From: Acidimicrobiia bacterium
Lineage (GTDB): Bacteria; Actinomycetota; Acidimicrobiia; Spongiisociales; JAHEDJ01
Assembly (NCBI GenBank): GCA_035471805.1
Contig: DATIPS010000023.1
Coordinates: 152,141-216,140 of the forward strand
Direction: 5' to 3'
Length of the DNA stretch: 64,000 nt
The translations under genes were made by a program, and so were the position numbers. Each line of letters starts with the position of its first letter. Position 1 is the stretch's first letter. Of the stretch, positions 55,795 through 64,000 are shown piece by piece. The notes under the pieces were generated by a model that did no database searches, was not told the DNA's origin, and was given only the letters and a program-made list of their open reading frames with translations.

Positions 55795-57043
55795 TGCGCC
55801 GCTCGATGACCGCACCGAGAGAGGCCAATCGGTCGACGAACCCTTCGTATCCACGGTCGATGTGCTGGATGTCGGAGACGATTGTGTCTCCATCGGCCCG
55901 CAAGCCGGCCAGCACCAGCGCGGCTCCGGCCCGAATGTCCGGAGCCAGGACGGGGCATCCGGACAAACGCTCGGAACCTCGAATCACCGCGTGCTGCCAC
56001 TCTGTAGTCACGTCCGCACCCATGCGCATGAGCTCGCCGAGGTAGCGGAAACGGGCGTCGTAGAGGTTCTCGGTCACGACCGAAGTACCGTCGCCGAAAG
56101 CGAGCAATGCGACCATCTGTGGTTGCATATCGGTGGCGAAACCGGGAAACGGGAGGGTGGCGAAGTCGATTGGACGCGGCCGGTCGGGCCCCTCGACTTC
56201 GAACCAGTCGTCACCCCGTTTGACCGCGCAGCCGGCCTCGGCGAGCTTCTTCAGTTCCATGCGCAGGTGATCGGGGAGGCAGTGCTCGACCCGGACCCGG
56301 CCACGGCTTATCGCTCCCGCAATCGCGTAGGTTCCGGCCTCGAGGCGGTCCGGCACAACGGGATGATCCACCGGATGAAGCTCACCCACACCTCTGATGA
56401 CCATCCGCGAGGTCCCTGCGCCGGAGATCTCCGCTCCCATCGCGCTGAGCTGTGCGACGAGATCCTGGACTTCCGGCTCTCTGGCCGGATTACCGAGCAC
56501 CGTTTCGCCTCTTGCCAGAACCGCGGCCAGGAGTATGTTCTCGGTGGCTCCGACGGACGGAAACTCGAGGTCGATCTCTGCACCGGTCAATCCGTTGGGG
56601 GCTCGGCCGACAACCGTCCCGTGCTCGAGTTCGAACTCTGCTCCGAGAGCACGAAGGCCTGCCAGGTGCATGTCGATCGGCCGTGCCCCGAGGTCATCAC
56701 CCCCTGGGAATGCCACGCTGGCGGTCCCGTTGCGTGCGAGCAGTGGTCCTAGAACGATGATCGATGCCCGCATCTGGCGAACCAGCTCGAGTGGCGCTTC
56801 CGGACGCAGGTCGTCGGGAATCTCAACCACGAGGTCGTGGCCGTCCGGCTTGCACTCCGCGCCTATGTGGTCGAGAACCCTTCCCATCAGCTCGACGTCG
56901 AGGATCCCCGGTACGTTCGTCAAACGGTGACTTCCCGGAGCGAGAAGCATCGCGACCATCTGTTTGAGCACCGCGTTCTTCGCTCCGAGCACGGGAACGG
57001 AGCCCTCGAGGCGCGTTCCCCCCGTTACGACGATCTGGTCCAT
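55787..57043 (-). CDS. murA: UDP-N-acetylglucosamine 1-carboxyvinyltransferase
   Basis: First committed step of peptidoglycan synthesis, transferring enolpyruvate from PEP to UDP-GlcNAc. 418 residues: VPVLGAKNAVLKQMVAMLL (Lys-Asn), RQMRASIIVLGPLLAR, LGARPIDMHLAGLRALGAE, TENILLAAVLARGET, DFATLPFPGFATDMQPQM, and IRGSERLSG. The loop that holds the fosfomycin-reactive Cys115 in E. coli (GGCTIG) reads GGDDLG here, with Asp at 56696-56698, as in mycobacteria. Start ATG 57043 is the family start; no strong ribosome site. Confidence 0.95.
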   Translation of the reverse strand: MDQIVVTGGTRLEGSVPVLGAKNAVLKQMVAMLLAPGSHRLTNVPGILDVELMGRVLDHIGAECKPDGHDLVVEIPDDLRPEAPLELVRQMRASIIVLGPLLARNGTASVAFPGGDDLGARPIDMHLAGLRALGAEFELEHGTVVGRAPNGLTGAEIDLEFPSVGATENILLAAVLARGETVLGNPAREPEVQDLVAQLSAMGAEISGAGTSRMVIRGVGELHPVDHPVVPDRLEAGTYAIAGAISRGRVRVEHCLPDHLRMELKKLAEAGCAVKRGDDWFEVEGPDRPRPIDFATLPFPGFATDMQPQMVALLAFGDGTSVVTENLYDARFRYLGELMRMGADVTTEWQHAVIRGSERLSGCPVLAPDIRAGAALVLAGLRADGDTIVSDIQHIDRGYEGFVDRLASLGAVIERRSA

Positions 57044-57212
57044 ACGGGATTGTACGTCCGAACCGCCTCGACGGCACCCACCCGCGGACACGGCCGGGGT
57101 GAGGCCCGACTCGGACGGCCCGACCCGTTGAACCGGTCGCAGCCGGGCTACTCTGCAGCCTCCTGTCCGGAAACGCCGGACGGAGCCCGCCCTTCCTGAT
57201 TATCGAGAACCC

Positions 57213-59000
57213 ATGAAGATCTCCGACGAACGTGCGATCGAGCAGCTCATCCGGGAAATGACTCCGGCCGAGAAGATCGGCCAGATGACCCAGGTCTCCG
57301 CTAAGAGCATCTCGCCTGCTGAGACGGCCGACTACTTCATCGGCTCCATCCTCAGTGGCGGCAACGACAACCCGGCTCCGAACACACCTTCGAGGTGGGC
57401 AGACATGGTCGGCTCGTTCCTGGAGGCAGCAGCCGGCACCCGGCTCGGCATCCCGCTCGTCTACGGTGTCGACGCCGTCCACGGCCACGGCAACGTAGGC
57501 GGCGCCACCGTCTTTCCTCACAACATCGGACTGGGGTCGGCAGGAGACGAGGACCTCGTCCGACGGATCGGCCAGACCACGGCCACCGAGATGCTGGCGA
57601 CGGGAATCCATTGGACTTTCGCGCCGACGATTGCAGTACCTCAGGACATCCGATGGGGCAGAACCTACGAAGGCTACGGCCGCGACCCGGAGCTGGTGTC
57701 CAGACTCGGAGCGGCGCTGGTGGACGGCCTTCAGAATCCCCCGAAGACGGGATTCGGCGTGCTCGCCTGCGCCAAACACTTCGTCGGCGACGGTGCAACC
57801 TCATGGGGCACGGTGGTGCGCGGCGAGATGCCCAACTGGTGGGACGATTGGGGTGGGAACTGGCAGATCGACCAGGGAGATGCACGGACCTCCGAGGTCG
57901 ACCTCCGATCGGCGCATCTCTTGCCCTATGCAGCCGCGGTCGAGGCGGGAGCAATGACCGTCATGGCGTCGTACAGCTCCTGGAACGGTATCAAGCTTCA
58001 CGCCCACCGCCGCCTGCTCACGGAAGTCTTGAAAGGAGAGCTCGGCTTCTCCGGCTTCGTGGTGTCGGATTGGATGGGCGTCGACCAGGTGGCGACAGAT
58101 TATGAAGACGCCGTTGTCACCGCGGTCAACGCCGGGGTCGACATGGTGATGGTCCCAATCGACTACCGCCGCTTCATCGACGTCATGATTCGAGCAACAT
58201 CCACGGGCCGGATTCCCCTGCAACGCCTCGACGAGGCGGTGCGACGGATCCTCCGCACCAAGTCCTTCGCGCAACTCGCCGATCCGGACGAGCAACCCCC
58301 TCCCCTGAGCGTCGTGGGCTCAGCGGAGCACCGCTCTCTGGCGGCGGAGGCCGTCCGGCGCAGCGCCGTCCTGCTCAAGAATGACGGCGCGCTACCGCTT
58401 CCTGCTTCGGTTCGATCCATCGAAATAGCAGGGCAGGCGGCCGACGACATAGGCCTCCAGTGCGGAGGCTGGACCGTGGGTTGGCAAGGTGGCACGGGTC
58501 GCACCACCGCAGGCACCACACTGCTAGACGGACTGCGAGCCACGGCTCCCTTGGACATCGCGTACGACCCGATGGGGTGGTTTCCGGAGAGCGGTCACAG
58601 CGATGTCGGTATCGTTTGTATCGCCGAGCCGCCCTACGCCGAAGGGCCGGGAGATTGCGCCGAGCCCACGGCGAGCAACGAGGACCGGGCCGTATTCACG
58701 CGAATGCGGGAACGCAGCAAAGTCCTGATTCTCGTGGTCTATTCGGGCCGGCCGCTGGTCATTCCCGATCTCATCGCCCGCGCCGACGCCGTCGTCGCTG
58801 CCTGGCTACCCGGAACCGAAGGTGGTGCTCTGGGAGAGTTGCTGGCTGGTGTCCATCCGTTCGCGGCACGAACATCACAGCCGTGGCCGAGTTCATTCGA
58901 TGCCCTCGCAGAACCAGGCGTTTCCCCGCTATTCGCGCAAGGTCACGGGCTCAGCCTTTCAGGAGCAGCCGCTCACCGAGGATCCGGATCGGGACAATGA
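57213..59000 (+). CDS. GH3-family beta-glucosidase
   Basis: 595 residues, no signal peptide, so probably cytoplasmic. N-terminal barrel: GVDAVHGHGNVGGATVFPHNIGLGSA, FAPTIAVPQDIRWGRTYEGYG, CAKHFVGDGAT, and the nucleophile Asp in GFSGFVVSDWMGVDQ. The C-terminal domain begins AVRRSAVLLKNDGALPLP. The layout matches bacterial ExoP/cellobiase-type enzymes acting on beta-glucosides. ATG 57213 follows CGAGAA. Its 3' end reads into the frame leading to the next gene; the two form a pair. The 57044-57212 divergent gap must hold promoters for murA and this gene, but I cannot assign boxes. Confidence 0.9.
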   Translation: MKISDERAIEQLIREMTPAEKIGQMTQVSAKSISPAETADYFIGSILSGGNDNPAPNTPSRWADMVGSFLEAAAGTRLGIPLVYGVDAVHGHGNVGGATVFPHNIGLGSAGDEDLVRRIGQTTATEMLATGIHWTFAPTIAVPQDIRWGRTYEGYGRDPELVSRLGAALVDGLQNPPKTGFGVLACAKHFVGDGATSWGTVVRGEMPNWWDDWGGNWQIDQGDARTSEVDLRSAHLLPYAAAVEAGAMTVMASYSSWNGIKLHAHRRLLTEVLKGELGFSGFVVSDWMGVDQVATDYEDAVVTAVNAGVDMVMVPIDYRRFIDVMIRATSTGRIPLQRLDEAVRRILRTKSFAQLADPDEQPPPLSVVGSAEHRSLAAEAVRRSAVLLKNDGALPLPASVRSIEIAGQAADDIGLQCGGWTVGWQGGTGRTTAGTTLLDGLRATAPLDIAYDPMGWFPESGHSDVGIVCIAEPPYAEGPGDCAEPTASNEDRAVFTRMRERSKVLILVVYSGRPLVIPDLIARADAVVAAWLPGTEGGALGELLAGVHPFAARTSQPWPSSFDALAEPGVSPLFAQGHGLSLSGAAAHRGSGSGQ

Positions 59001-59031
59001 CATCAGTCGATCGACACAGGGGCCTCAGCGA

Positions 59032-62000
59032 ATGACTCGGTCACCGGCCGGTGCCGCCGAACAGCCGTCGGGCGAAGGTCTCGTCGAAATCGGTGGAGCC
59101 GGTTACTACGCCGTTCCGGACGTCGACCAGATTCCGCCTTTTCTGATGAGCGTGGTCAGCGACGGTGACCGCTGGATGTTCATTTCGAGCACCGGAGGCC
59201 TGACCGCCGGACGGGTCGATGCCTCCGATGCCTTGTTCCGATACGAGACGGATGATCGTTTGCACGACGCGGCCGGCGTCGTCGGGCCGGTGACTGCGAT
59301 CCGAGTTGTCGGCGAAGGCGGTAGCCGATTGTGGAGTCCATTCGGCCGGAAGTCGCATCCGGATGTCCGCCGATTCCTCTACAAATCGGTTGTCGGGGAT
59401 TCGATCATCTTCGAGGAGATCCATCACGGCCTCCAGCTGAGATTCCGTTACCGCTGGGCGAGCAGCGACCGGTTCGGCTTCGTTCGCACGGCCACACTCG
59501 TCAACGAAGCCACCCGCTCCATTCGAGTTGAGTTGATGGACGGGTTGCTGAACGTCCTCCCCCACGGGCTCGACCCGAAGTTCTACGCCGGCATGAGCAA
59601 TCTCACGAACGCCTACAAGCGGAGTGAGCTCATAGACACGGACGGTCGCCTCGCCGTCTTCTCGCTCGAATCACAGGTCGTCGATCGTCCCGAACCGGCG
59701 GAGTCGCTCCGCTGCTCTACCGTCTGGTCGATCGGCCTCAACCATGCCTCGGTGACGGTCACCCCCGATGCCCTGGCGGGATTCGAGGCAGATCACCCGA
59801 ATGAACCCGTCCGATTGCTCACAGGGCGACCCGGTTCGTATCTGCTGCACACGACCATCGAGCTGGACCGGCGGGAGGAGAAGTCGTGGCACATAGTGGC
59901 CGACGTCGCCAGGGATCAGATCGACGTCGCCGAACTGCGGCACCTGCTCGACGAGGAGGACGAACTCGAAGCCGGAATCGAGGCTTCGCTGCGAGGGACT
60001 GCCAAGGCGCTCGTCGACATCATGGCTCCTGCCGACGCGCAGCAGCGGACCGGCGATCGCGTCGCAACTGCCCACCATTTCTCCAACGTGACGTACAACG
60101 TCATGCGCGGGGGGATCCCACTCTCCGGGTACCGGATCGCCGCGGGCGATTTCGCGAAGTTCGCACGGGACCGGAACCGCCTGGTGGCGGATCGTCACCA
60201 GGCCTGGATCGAGTCGCTTCCGGACACAATCGAGCGGAACGTCCTGCTGGATCGGATCAGGCGGACGGGCGACGCACACCTCATGCGGCTCGGTCTCGAG
60301 TACTTGCCGTTCAGCTTCTCTCGCCGTCACGGTGACCCGAGCAGACCATGGAACGCTTTTTCCATTCGCGTGCGCGATGAAGTAGGCCGGCCGATCATGT
60401 ACTACGAGGGGAACTGGCGTGACATCTTCCAGAACTGGGAGGCGTTGTGCGCCGTTTTCCCCGGGTACCTTCCCGGCGTGATATCCGTTTTCGTCAACGC
60501 GTCGACGCCCGACGGATTCAACCCCTATCGCATCACTCGTGACGGCTTCGACTGGGAGGTCCCGAACCCGGACGATCCGTGGAGCAACATCGGATACTGG
60601 GGCGACCATCAGATCGTGTACCTGCTCCGTCTGCTCGATGCCGCCGACAGGTTCCTGCCCGGTGAAGTGAACCGGATGCTCGGAGAGAGGTTGTTCACAT
60701 ACGCCGACGTCCCCTACCGGATCGCTCCGTACGAGGATCTGGTGCGCGACCCGAAGTCGACGATCGGCTACGACGACTCCGCCGCGGCGAGCTCCTCGAG
60801 TCACGTCGACCGGGTAGGTAGCGACGGGAAACTACTCCGGGGCAGGGACGGCGAGCCGTATCTCGTGACCCTGGTCGAGAAACTGCTGGTAGCGGCGCTC
60901 GCCAAGCTGTCCAACTACGTGCCCGGCGGCGGTATCTGGATGAACACGCAGCGGCCTGAATGGAACGATGCGAACAACGCTCTGGTCGGGTTCGGCCTTT
61001 CGATGGTGACGCTCAGCCATCTACGCAGCTACCTCGAGCACATGAGGTCGCTCTTCCGCCGGGCCAACATCGAAGAGGTTGCGATATCCCGCGAGGTAGC
61101 CGCCTGGTTCTCGGCGGTCTCCGCGGCTTTCGACGAGGCGCCTGCCGAGACCACCGACCGATCCCGTCAGGCGCTCATGGACGAACTCGGTCGCGCGTTC
61201 TCCCGATACCGGCTCAGGATCTACGAATCGGGGTTCTCAGGGGCCACTCCGGTCGCCCTCGAGGCTCTCGTCGGGCTGTGCGATCGCGCGATCGGCCATC
61301 TCGACCACACGATCCGGGGGAGTCGCCGCCCAGATGGCCTCTACCACTCGTACAACCTGATCCGCTTCGCCCCGGACGGGTCGGGAGTCTCCGTCGAGCA
61401 CATGCACGAAATGCTCGAAGGCCAGGTGGCGGTTCTCGAATCGGGAGTCCTGACCTTCGAGGAGCGAGCCGATTTGATCGATGCGCTGTACTCCAGCGCC
61501 ATGTACAGGGCCGACCAGCGGAGTTTCATGCTCTACCCGGCCGGGGCGCTTCCATCCTTCCTCGACAAGAACGTGGTGCCGGCCGAATCCGTCACGGCCA
61601 ATCCTCTGCTCGAGGCACTGCTCGAGGCCGGCGACGGTTCGGTGGTGGCCGTCGATGCCGACGGCCGCTTCCGCTTCAACGCCGGCTTCGCCAACCGGGC
61701 CGATCTCGAAGAGCGGCTCGATCGCCTCACCGATGATCCGCACTGGAGCAGCCTCGTAGCCGCACAGCGTGAGAACACCCTGGATGCCTATGAGAAGGTC
61801 TTCCGCCACCATGCCTACACCGGCCGCTCCGGATCGATGTACGGCTATGAAGGAATCGGATCCATCTATTGGCACATGGTCGCCAAGCTGCTCGTCGCCG
61901 TCCAGGCGTCCGCATTCGAGGCGGCAACCGGCGGTGCGCCTGCGGCGACGGTCGAGCGACTGACGGACGCCTATCGGCGGGTCCGGTCGGGACTCGGGTT

Positions 62001-62520
62001 CAACAAGACCGCCCGGGAGTTCGGTGCCGTCCCCATCGACCCTTACTCGCACACGCCCGCTCATGCCGGGGCACAGCAACCCGGCATGACCGGACTGGTC
62101 AAGGAAGAGCTGCTCACTCGCAATGCGGAAGTCGGCGTCCGTGTTGTGAACGGCGAGATCCGGTTCGACCCCTTGTTGCTGAGGACGCATGAGCTGCTGG
62201 GACATCCGGAGCAATGGAGCGTGTACGACCTTGCTCTCGAGCCATCGGTCGTGGATCTCCATGAGGGTTCTCTGGGCGTGACGATCTGTGGGGTTCCCGT
62301 CGTCGTGTCGGTGACACGAGCAGACCCACACGTCGAGGTGGTCTTTGCCGATGGGAGGACGGAACGGCAATCCGACCTGGGCGTGAACGGGGAGAACAGT
62401 GCCAAGGTCTTCAACCGCTCAGGCGAGATCACGCGAATCCACGCATTTCTGCCCGGCGGGCAAGCCCAACCCGGAACTCACGGCGACCCGGCCTCCCCTG
62501 CGGGATCCCGCGGGCGGTAG
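59032..62520 (+). CDS. Giant (1162-residue) CAZyme-like protein of unassigned family
   Basis: Very large cytoplasmic protein, no signal peptide. The N-terminal ~330 residues are beta-rich (GYYAVPDVDQIPPFLMSVVS, DRWMFISSTGGLTAGRVDAS), as in sugar-binding beta-sandwich domains. A long helical centre has several W-rich, sugar-site-like motifs: GNWRDIFQNWEALC, DGFDWEVPNPDDPWSNIGYWGDHQIV, and GGIWMNTQRPEWNDANNALVGFG, where WND recalls GH94 phosphorylases. HAYTGRSGSMYGYEGIGSIYWHM and a small beta C-terminus end it. I infer an (alpha/alpha)6-barrel glycoside phosphorylase or hydrolase acting with the GH3 enzyme; family not assigned. Start ATG 59032 is the best of several weak choices. Confidence 0.7.
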   Translation: MTRSPAGAAEQPSGEGLVEIGGAGYYAVPDVDQIPPFLMSVVSDGDRWMFISSTGGLTAGRVDASDALFRYETDDRLHDAAGVVGPVTAIRVVGEGGSRLWSPFGRKSHPDVRRFLYKSVVGDSIIFEEIHHGLQLRFRYRWASSDRFGFVRTATLVNEATRSIRVELMDGLLNVLPHGLDPKFYAGMSNLTNAYKRSELIDTDGRLAVFSLESQVVDRPEPAESLRCSTVWSIGLNHASVTVTPDALAGFEADHPNEPVRLLTGRPGSYLLHTTIELDRREEKSWHIVADVARDQIDVAELRHLLDEEDELEAGIEASLRGTAKALVDIMAPADAQQRTGDRVATAHHFSNVTYNVMRGGIPLSGYRIAAGDFAKFARDRNRLVADRHQAWIESLPDTIERNVLLDRIRRTGDAHLMRLGLEYLPFSFSRRHGDPSRPWNAFSIRVRDEVGRPIMYYEGNWRDIFQNWEALCAVFPGYLPGVISVFVNASTPDGFNPYRITRDGFDWEVPNPDDPWSNIGYWGDHQIVYLLRLLDAADRFLPGEVNRMLGERLFTYADVPYRIAPYEDLVRDPKSTIGYDDSAAASSSSHVDRVGSDGKLLRGRDGEPYLVTLVEKLLVAALAKLSNYVPGGGIWMNTQRPEWNDANNALVGFGLSMVTLSHLRSYLEHMRSLFRRANIEEVAISREVAAWFSAVSAAFDEAPAETTDRSRQALMDELGRAFSRYRLRIYESGFSGATPVALEALVGLCDRAIGHLDHTIRGSRRPDGLYHSYNLIRFAPDGSGVSVEHMHEMLEGQVAVLESGVLTFEERADLIDALYSSAMYRADQRSFMLYPAGALPSFLDKNVVPAESVTANPLLEALLEAGDGSVVAVDADGRFRFNAGFANRADLEERLDRLTDDPHWSSLVAAQRENTLDAYEKVFRHHAYTGRSGSMYGYEGIGSIYWHMVAKLLVAVQASAFEAATGGAPAATVERLTDAYRRVRSGLGFNKTAREFGAVPIDPYSHTPAHAGAQQPGMTGLVKEELLTRNAEVGVRVVNGEIRFDPLLLRTHELLGHPEQWSVYDLALEPSVVDLHEGSLGVTICGVPVVVSVTRADPHVEVVFADGRTERQSDLGVNGENSAKVFNRSGEITRIHAFLPGGQAQPGTHGDPASPAGSRGR

Positions 62521-62605
62521 CCCGACCCGAACGGCCGGCGGATCGTACGTCCGGGTCCGCTCGCCGACGTGACTACGCTGTCATCGGCCTCGAGAAGGAT
62601 TGAGT

Positions 62606-63070
62606 GTGCGGGTAGGAATCGGCGCGGATCATGCGGGCTACGGGCTGAAAGAGACCCTGGCGCGCACCCTTGCAGAAAAGGGCGTGGCAGTTACGGACTT
62701 CGGTACTCACTCCGAGGATCCCGTGGACTATCCCGACTACGCGGCGGCGGTCGGGCGGGCCGTGCGTGATGGCCGCATCGAACGGGGAATCGTCGTGTGC
62801 GGCTCCGGGGCGGGAGCGGCCATCGCCGCCAACAAAGTCCGCGGGGTTCGTGCAGCCCAGGGGACCGACACCTACACGGCACACCAATGTGTGGAGCACG
62901 ACGACGTCAACGTGCTGTGCCTGGGCAGCCGGGTCACCGGCATCGCGCTGGCCCTCGAAATAGTCGATGCCTTTCTGGGCGCCGCGTTCACCAGGGAAGA
63001 ACGTCACGTCCGCCGCCTGAACAAGGTGTTGACTCTGGAAGACGAGGAATCCGGAACACCCCGTAACTGA
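62606..63070 (+). CDS. rpiB: Ribose-5-phosphate isomerase B
   Basis: Interconverts ribose-5-phosphate and ribulose-5-phosphate in the pentose phosphate pathway. 154 residues: [33 protein letters not shown], the catalytic Cys in [18 protein letters not shown], and [19 protein letters not shown] 62606 is preferred over TTG 62600 because AAGGA lies seven bases upstream of the former. It is 85 bases after the giant CAZyme-like gene, possibly in the same transcript. Confidence 0.93.
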   Translation: MRVGIGADHAGYGLKETLARTLAEKGVAVTDFGTHSEDPVDYPDYAAAVGRAVRDGRIERGIVVCGSGAGAAIAANKVRGVRAAQGTDTYTAHQCVEHDDVNVLCLGSRVTGIALALEIVDAFLGAAFTREERHVRRLNKVLTLEDEESGTPRN

Positions 63071-63082
63071 ACGGCCTGCCGG

Positions 63083-64000
63083 TCAGAGCGTGCCGAGGAT
63101 GGCCGAGATCTCCATCTTGGCTCCGGCCCTCTCGATCTCCAGTTGGACCGGGTCCCCTCCTCCCAGGCGTCGCAGAGCGGCGATCAACTCCTCCATTGTG
63201 TCTACGCCGATCCCTTGCACCGCGGTGATGACGTCGCCGGTTCGCAGTCCTGCCGAATCGGCGGCCGATCCGGGCTCGATCGCCTCGACCACAACGCCGG
63301 TCGGCCGCCACCCACCGTCCGACATCTCAATGAAATCGGTCGATCCGTTGATGCCCAGCAAGCCGTTTGCAGCCGCGCCTTCGGCGAGAATGTCGGCGAC
63401 GACTCTCTCAACGATCTCGATGGGCGTCGCGAAACCGATCCCCTCGATACCTACCGCGCTGACGCCGACGGCCGTGGTGATGCCTATCAGGCGCCCGTCC
63501 TCATCGACCAGCGCCCCGCCGCTCGATCCCTGCGTTATCGGGGCGTCGGTCTGGAGCATTCCGTAGAGGATCGAAGTTGAGCTCGTCCGCACTTCCCGCC
63601 CGAAGGCCGACAGCACTCCGACGGTCAACGAAGGACCACCGTTGAGGCCCAGGGGGCTGCCGACCGCGATCGCAGTGTCGCCGACGTTCATTCCGTCGGT
63701 GGATCCGAAGTCGACGGCGGTGAGGTCGCCGGCGTCGATATCCAGCACTGCGAGATCCGTGACGGGATCCGTTCCCACCAGGGTCGCTTCGTAGATCCGT
63801 CCGTCGGACAGAACGACGCGCAGCGAGTCGGCATCACCGGCGACATGGTCGTTGGTGACGATGTGGCCCGACTCGTCGATGATCACTCCCGATCCGGACC
63901 CCTGGGTGATGACGCCCCCGGCCGTCTGGGCACCGATCTGCACCGTGACGACCGCCGGAACGACCGCTTCACCGACCGCGGCGGGCGAGAGAGTGTCTCC
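63083..64000 (-). CDS. DegP/HtrA-type serine protease with PDZ domain (5' end cut by window)
   Basis: Extracytoplasmic quality-control protease, S1C family. The reading frame runs open off the right edge (GDTLSPAAVGEAVVPAVVTV in the last codons), so the membrane anchor lies beyond 64000. The visible 305 residues hold the complete triad: His in HIVTNDHVAG, Asp in TDLAVLDID, Ser in TQGSSGGALVDEDG. A C-terminal PDZ domain follows (TGVVVEAIEPGSAADSAGLRTGDVITAVQG). It is convergent with rpiB, 12 bases apart. Confidence 0.92.
   Translation of the reverse strand, partial: GDTLSPAAVGEAVVPAVVTVQIGAQTAGGVITQGSGSGVIIDESGHIVTNDHVAGDADSLRVVLSDGRIYEATLVGTDPVTDLAVLDIDAGDLTAVDFGSTDGMNVGDTAIAVGSPLGLNGGPSLTVGVLSAFGREVRTSSTSILYGMLQTDAPITQGSSGGALVDEDGRLIGITTAVGVSAVGIEGIGFATPIEIVERVVADILAEGAAANGLLGINGSTDFIEMSDGGWRPTGVVVEAIEPGSAADSAGLRTGDVITAVQGIGVDTMEELIAALRRLGGGDPVQLEIERAGAKMEISAILGTL

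Overview
The window is 64 kb of high-GC (roughly 63%), gene-dense bacterial chromosome. It most likely comes from an uncultured actinomycete, perhaps an Acidimicrobiia-type lineage. Supporting features are a coenzyme F420 gene (cofC), the order iscS-mnmA-MetE-like-ligA that I recall from Mycobacterium, a mycobacterial-type MurA, GatCAB, a VanW protein with a Thr/Pro tail, and frequent GTG starts and ATGA overlaps. I see no prophage, insertion sequence, CRISPR array or rRNA. Only the first and last genes are cut by the window edge, and no gene-free stretch exceeds 300 bases.

The most interesting region is 7.6-9.8 kb. Two divergent paralogous genes for membrane-anchored TlpA/thioredoxin-like proteins each carry one in-frame UGA exactly where the first cysteine of the CPxC active site belongs (UPVC and UPHC). 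In both, the UGA is followed at the same distance by an almost identical hairpin whose six-base loop AGGUCU matches, as I recall it, the bacterial SECIS loop of E. coli fdhF. Both genes then stay open to a normal UGA stop. I read them as a pair of selenoproteins. A DsbB-type disulfide oxidase gene follows, suggesting a selenium-based extracytoplasmic thiol-redox module. Two tRNA genes (Glu-CTC, Gln-CTG) flank it.

Layout: 0-7.4 kb VanW protein, stand-alone NifU-N domain, pyruvate kinase, DUF427, cofC, PIG-L deacetylase, orphan sugar-ABC ATPase, and an SDR lacking its catalytic Tyr. 9.9-14.7 kb tdh-kbl threonine degradation, malic enzyme-phosphotransacetylase fusion, tRNA-Glu(TTC). 14.8-19 kb a minus-strand operon ilvE-unknown-thioesterase-FAA hydrolase-gltX. 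19-25 kb S9 peptidase, pgpA, serA, Usp, thioesterase, FMN reductase. 25-28 kb a tungstate ABC transporter. 28-31.8 kb HAD phosphatase and gatCAB. 31.9-36.6 kb a GH57-glgA glucan operon and a lipoprotein. 36.7-39.7 kb the dapC-dapD-dapE lysine/peptidoglycan operon. 39.8-43.1 kb TGS GTPase, a membrane-anchored unknown, a tandem palindrome pair, a phosphatase-superfamily enzyme and an M50 protease. 43.2-48.4 kb the iscS-mnmA-metE-like-ligA operon. 48.5-54.2 kb SRPBCC, zinc peptidase, DHA2 exporter, and a meaB-unknown-enoyl-CoA hydratase group, then a stand-alone Nfu C-domain. 54.2-57 kb murA-SpoIID. 57.2-62.5 kb a GH3 glucosidase with a giant unassigned CAZyme-like protein. 62.6-64 kb rpiB and a DegP/HtrA protease cut by the edge.

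The gene content suggests a free-living heterotroph that stores alpha-glucan, degrades beta-glucosides and amino acids, makes its own lysine, serine and F420, and uses both tungsten and selenium.
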